Assembly (NCBI RefSeq): GCF_921293095.1 | Contig: NC_060251.1 | Span: 62,575,585-62,639,584, forward strand | Origin: Ischnura elegans | Lineage: Eukaryota > Arthropoda > Insecta > Odonata > Coenagrionidae | DNA length: 64,000 nucleotides | Reading direction: 5' to 3' | Shown here: in pieces, positions 58,862 through 64,000 of the stretch | Layout of the letters: each line of letters begins with the position of its first letter | Position numbering within the stretch: the first letter of the stretch is position 1 | Program-made: the position numbers and the translations under genes | The notes under the pieces: model-generated | Told to the model about the DNA's origin: nothing | The model's input: the letters and a program-made list of their open reading frames with translations, nothing else | The model's database searches: none

Positions 58862-61059
58862 AAAAAATTACTTATTCTGTTCGAAGACAAAATTAGTCAT
58901 AGATAAAATTATGTCAGTGTATTTCAGCACTATATAATTGTAAAAAGCGGTAGCCCCTATTTTCAATAAAAAGCTAACCCAAACTGATATACAATGTCAC
59001 TATATAATGAGTGAATTAGTTGAATTGCATTAGTTCAATCATCCTAGCGAGTGCAGCTATTCCTGTGATGACTGTCGTTAAGTCTGACTGAATCTCTTAT
59101 CTATCTCTCACCCCACTCGGAAGTGAGTAATGACATTGGGAGGCTTCCTCTCTTGTGTGTATTACATTCTGGGATGATGGGGGATTTTTTTCGATTCGAT
59201 TTCGTTAGAAGTACCCTGTGCATTACGCCGCATACCTTCTTTTAATCTTTAAGGATTTTGAATAGTGGAATGAGGTTCTACCCTTTATGATTTTAACTAT
59301 CAAAATTTAACCTTGTTTAATCTCAGCTTTCATGGAATTCTGTAATCAGCTTCTAAATATTCCCATATCACCTTATCTAGATTGTATAATACCGAGCATC
59401 TGACATCTGCTGAAAATATATCATGTCTTGTGGAATTTTCAAGTACTTCCGCTTTACGTGTTCGCTCTGGTTGAGGTAGATCACCATGGTGTTTATCCTT
59501 GTCTCACCTTGAATTTCGACGTCAAAAAAAACCGGGAATTTCCCCAAGGGGAAAGCGACCTTGCTAATTTCTCAATGATGAGGCGTAAAAAATGACATTT
59601 CCCACACCAGGAAATGGGACATTTTCTAAGTCGCACCATATGTCGTGAGAGAGGAAATCTTAACCATTAAGAAAATGCATCCATTCCTTTATATCGGGTG
59701 TATTTGACCAATCTATGCGCCCAATAAATTCTTCAAAAATTCAATTATTACCTTAAAATTGTTTGTACACTTGAGTAATTTCTGTAAATAATTGCCAACA
59801 TCGCTTTTGTTTAAAATGTCATATCTCATAAAATACAATTTGTAAAGCGGTCAAATTTAAGGTACAGGCAAATGTTTTTTAGGATCTATTTGATGTACAA
59901 ATTCCAGAAGAAAAACGAATATCTTATGCCTATAGCGTCAGATTTGTGAGCGGGAGTCATGAGTCAGCTTGAAAGTCAAGGATCAACGTATGCATTGGCA
60001 TACAATCTGAACGGACGAATTAATTAAAAATTCGTACCAGTTTTAGGTCCCATTTAGCACGCTATCCAAATGAAAATCATACCACTAGCAAATACTTCCG
60101 AATCTTCACGTATAAATACAAACCAAATTTCAGAAAGGACTACAAAAAAGTTTATTCAATTTTTGTAGAGAACCGACATACCATAGTTCTAGCGGCTGTA
60201 TTTCAATGCTTCTGATATTGTATTATTTTCTTTTATTTAATCCCGTCAGTGAACAACAACCAAATTATTGGCTCTAAACGGTGAAACAGCGATAGCTAGC
60301 CGGAAAGGTAGGGGAAACAAAAAGCAAAACGGAAGGAACGTGATAAAAATATACATAGAGCGATAGAGCCATGACAACAAAAGAAAGGTGTGAAAATACG
60401 AGTTAATAATGCCATTGATTTTTAATAGTTTGGTTAATGTCCTCATCAAAACTAAAAATCCGTCATGAGCATGAATACGGTGGATGATTTGTTGCAGTCT
60501 CCAAACTTACAATTCCAAGTCAACAAAAGGATTGAATTCATGAGTAAGTGGGTGGATGTTAATTGAAATAAAATAACAGTTCATATGTTTGAATTATTTT
60601 GATGGACACATTTTAGAGTGTATTGAGCATTTTCAAGTAACTATTAGCAAAAATATTTTTGATATTCTCGCAGAGTAGTTCAATAGCCGCATAAACAGAT
60701 AATGCCTCATTTTCAGCCCATTAAGACATAGCTAGACGGTGATTTAGCACGAACGAGTATGTGTACGAATGCAAGTCCCTTCCCATGCTTGGATTCGGAT
60801 TCATTCACGCGAATGAAGTACATCAGAGTGTGATTACGCGGCGAGTGAGTACGCTCAAGGTCTCCCATATTTCTAGAGAGCATTTATTAAGCGGCTGTTT
60901 CGTTTCCACTCAACTTGATCCCGTAAGCGTGGAACCTCGACGATCAATATAAAAACGATTAAAATGCGCCCGTAGTAGCAACAGAAATCAGCCTTAGAAA
61001 TCCTCTACGCAGTCCCTTTGCCCTAAACCATCTTCTGAGTCCGTATCTCTGCAGTGTAC
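58862..61059. other. Intergenic sequence without recognised features
   Basis: About 2.2 kb with no domain-bearing open frame, tRNA or clear transposon terminus visible. Confidence 0.5.
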
Positions 61060-61640
61060 ATGACTCCGCGCGACATGAGGCTCCTAGCTAGCCTTTTCTT
61101 CACATCCGCAAACTATGCTTCTCTATACTCTCACTTGTTCATCAATGCCTTAAGCAACCCCAACTATATATAACCCTATACCCATCACTCCAATAGTCCC
61201 CCCATCCCTCCACCTCACCTCGCATAATCCTAAGATATCTATCCTCACTTTATCCATTTCCCTTTTGATATTTTCTAACTTCCCCGCCCTCATCATAGTC
61301 CTTACATTCCACGTCCCTAAATTTATAGCCGACTTATTCTTCTCCATCTTCTTGGTCTTATTTTCTTCTCTCTTCATTGATGTTGCCGCTGATGATGATA
61401 AGTCTCTGCAATGATTTCGCATGTTGACGACCGCGAGGACCTTGCCGACCTCGCTGCCGTGCCCGACACCCGCCCTTTGCGGACGGGTCCCGGGCGATGA
61501 GATTCCGAGGCTCATTTGGTTGTACTCCATGTTTTCGGGGAAGAGATAGTTGGTAGGGTTTCCTACTTCAATTCCAACAGTGTTTTTCACGTGGCACCAT
61601 CACGTGGACTACCTTTCGTCTGGCTCCTACCCTTCGACCT
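61060..61640 (-). mobile_element. LINE fragment with start of the APE-like endonuclease
   Basis: A 146-codon minus-strand frame (61590-61150) has a low-complexity leader. From about residue 91 it reads LGTWNVRTMMRAGKLENI and then DILGLCEVRW, the N-terminal motif of the apurinic-like endonuclease of many arthropod LINEs (the exonuclease-endonuclease-phosphatase fold, also seen in craniofacial development protein 2-like copies). The frame then diverges and stops, so the rest of the nuclease and the RT are lost. Confidence 0.75.
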
Positions 61641-63539
61641 AGCTGGCAAGAATAAGAATGCCTGAAAATGAATTTTTATAAATTCCTCGAATATCAGTTG
61701 GTGCTCATCGTGATAATACTCATTAACTACTTAAAGACTTTATCGATTCTATCCTGTACGATTTTTGGCAAGATGCGGTGGATATTCTAAATGCTCAAAA
61801 AAATGAGATATTGAGAAAAATTTCCGCACTACATGTTTCGTAGTCACTTCAACATTCTCCGAAAAACGCGACGAGCGGAAAAACTTTTGTTGAAGTACCG
61901 TGTTCACTTTTTAAATCACTTGTTAACAATCATTGGAATTTAGGACTTAAATACGGTTTAAAAAATAGTTGGTCGGGTGCACTGTCGGTGAATCGTTCGA
62001 GTTTGAATCAAGAGAGAGAGCAGGACTGATAAAGATAAACTTTTCTTTTTTTAAGGACCGTTACAGGGAGTGAATAGATGATGCTTTTCATTAGCTCCTG
62101 ACTGCGTTTCACGGTCTGCTTTCTCTCTCTCCAGTCGCATCCTGCCTGTCCTAATTCCGGGCGGTCCTTCATTATGCAGATGACCCGCTATCCACTCTCC
62201 CATCCCCCCCAACCCCTCTGCTTCTCGCCGGTGTCAAACTGACGGGATTGAAAAAACATTGTCACTCCCACCGTTTCAAATTTGAGTGCCTTCATTTCCT
62301 CTTCCGACGGTCTCCGAAAGTGAAATCCCCCTGAAGGTAGGTCGTGTATGCCCGTAGCTTGTGGTGCAGACAGCGGCGTTGCTGTATGATACTTTATATT
62401 CCGGTTGTTCGGGACTCCTTGGAACCGGTATAATTTGCCCCATTTTAGCTGCTAACCCGTTCAACTGAAGCTCTCCGTAACTATACGTGCATGGAAGTTG
62501 AAATGTAACGAAGAAGAGTATTCGTCTGAGATATTAAGTTTCACATTCCCGCCTTCTATCTTCATGGATTTCTTAAATTAAAAAATATAGATTAAATTGA
62601 TATAAAATAGAATTAGATTCAAAATATGCATTTATCATTGATATTAATTTATTCTTATTACGATTCTCTGACATCCTTGTCCTACCGCTGCAATCCCATG
62701 TTTATTTTGAAGAATGACCGCAGGCTTTCCCTGCGTACATCGAAACGTCTACCGAGATGGAGTTGGAGGACCTGACCCGGTGGAATTCCCGAGAAAGCTT
62801 CCACGATTATGATTATTTTGATTGTGTTAGTAATTAAATTTTGGGACTGAAAAACGCTCTTTTTTGTTAACTATTATTTAGTTAAAACATAATCAGGTAA
62901 AAATATTTTAAACATATATTTTTCCTGAAATACTGAGAGTAGATTACCAAAACTATAATATTTTTATAAGACTTGAATATCTTTAAGTATACTTAGCAGA
63001 TTCTTGACAATGATACAGCGTACCACAAACACTAAAATTGACCATAGCACATAAATAGATTGAGAAAATGGCATGAAGTTCGATGTCGAGAAAGGTCGCA
63101 GCGCAGTCGAGCGGTATTTTCATGGGAGCACGATTAGTAACAGGCTTGTGCTGGACCCCTTCTTAGGGCGGCGGACGGCCATGGCCAGAGGGCGCCAGCA
63201 CTATGTAGGGGATGACTACCGGAAAGATCCAGAATGAATTATACTAATTTAAATTATTGTTTTGTTTACTTAACACGGTGTTAGTTATGCTGCTAAACGA
63301 GACATCATTGAAATCAAGTTAACTGTTAATGTTGGTATTCTGACTGTAAAATTTGTCAGCTCCGGAACAGGAGGGCACCAAAGATTTCCACGCTGGAGGG
63401 CGCACCGGGACACGTCTACATCTACATGATACCCCGCAAGCCGCCTTAAAGGCGTGTGACAGGGGGTGTTAGGACACGAGCCATTTACAAATAAAAAGGA
63501 AGTGCTGTAAGGAAATTACGATTGGCATTTATTGAAACC
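61641..63539. other. Intergenic sequence without recognised features
   Basis: No supported coding region. Positions 63070-63440 are richer in GC and may be repeat-derived, but no family could be identified. Confidence 0.4.
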
Positions 63540-63830
63540 CTATATGGTTCGGGGGAAAAACGAATTCGCATATCTATCCGTTTGGCAAAACATCGCTCTT
63601 AATTTATCGCTTCTGTCGGACCTGGAAATATAGTGCGGCTCTAATATTATGTTCTCCGTGTCGCTCTGAAAGATATCCATTCTCAATTGTTCCAGCAATC
63701 TAAGCCTAGCTCGCAGCTTCCGAGTCTCCAGCTGCTCCCATCCTAATTCGCTCAAAATCTGGGTAACACTGCTTGTATGCCCGTAGCGGCCCGGAGTCCC
63801 GGCGGCCAAGCAAGGGCCTGATTAGTGATA
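63540..63830 (-). mobile_element. LINE reverse transcriptase C-terminal fragment
   Basis: About 90 codons on the minus strand read GRYGHTSSVTQILSELGWEQ, then LRARLRLLEQLRMDIF and finally NSFFPRTI. The SSVT..L..LGW..L..RR..RL pattern and the SFFPRTI ending are characteristic of the region after the RT domain in jockey/CR1-like LINEs. No ATG starts it and nothing recognisable lies upstream, so this is a relic. Confidence 0.65.
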
Positions 63831-64000
63831 TGGTTTAATGTTGGCTGAGGCTATAGGCTACCGCGCAGCTAGCCAACCTGGTTTGCTCATCCGTGCTCTC
63901 ACAGTTTCCTCTCCTCAGCATATTGAAATCTGGCACTCGTCAGCAGGACGCGTGGGGGTAAATTCGCTGAGCTACCCTCAGCCAAGAAACCGCAGCCGTG

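Overview
The window looks like chromosomal DNA from an arthropod, most probably an insect. It is AT-rich, with long introns carrying GT/AG splice sites and very many short inverted-repeat transposons. Two spliced host genes can be rebuilt exon by exon, both on the minus strand. Neither the species nor the order can be fixed from the sequence.

Host genes. (1) Positions 28809 down to 10236 hold a complete 17-exon gene for a striatin-interacting protein (Strip, FAM40/STRIP1 family, STRIPAK complex). All splice phases join, giving about 833 residues. (2) Positions 51340 down to 44349 hold a complete 6-exon secreted serpin of about 487 residues that resembles Drosophila Spn88Ea. It has a signal peptide, a proline-rich N-terminal insert and an intact inhibitory-type reactive loop. 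The two genes have unrelated functions and share no visible regulation.

Layout. 1-10235: intergenic, with TIR elements, a palindromic minisatellite, a 2-kb pogo-like element and probably the Strip 3' UTR. 10236-28809: Strip; its introns hold a 5'-truncated LINE, several MITEs (one nested in another) and tRNA-derived SINE fragments. 29177-38110: a striking head-to-tail pair of 4,467-bp units. Each has an AT-rich left part and blocks packed with GC-rich hairpins built on the core GCGNAGC. Its ends and its A|T insertion point suggest a non-autonomous Helitron-like (rolling-circle) element. 38111-44348: degenerate repeats and a Penelope-like element with a GIY-YIG endonuclease ORF and a 12-bp target-site duplication. 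44349-51340: the serpin. 51341-64000: mostly repeats, foldbacks and LINE fragments, with no recognisable host gene.

The most unusual content is the hairpin-dense tandem element just upstream of Strip. Next is a set of dispersed foldback elements whose centres resemble the 3' half of a hammerhead ribozyme, which I interpret as relics of Penelope-like elements.
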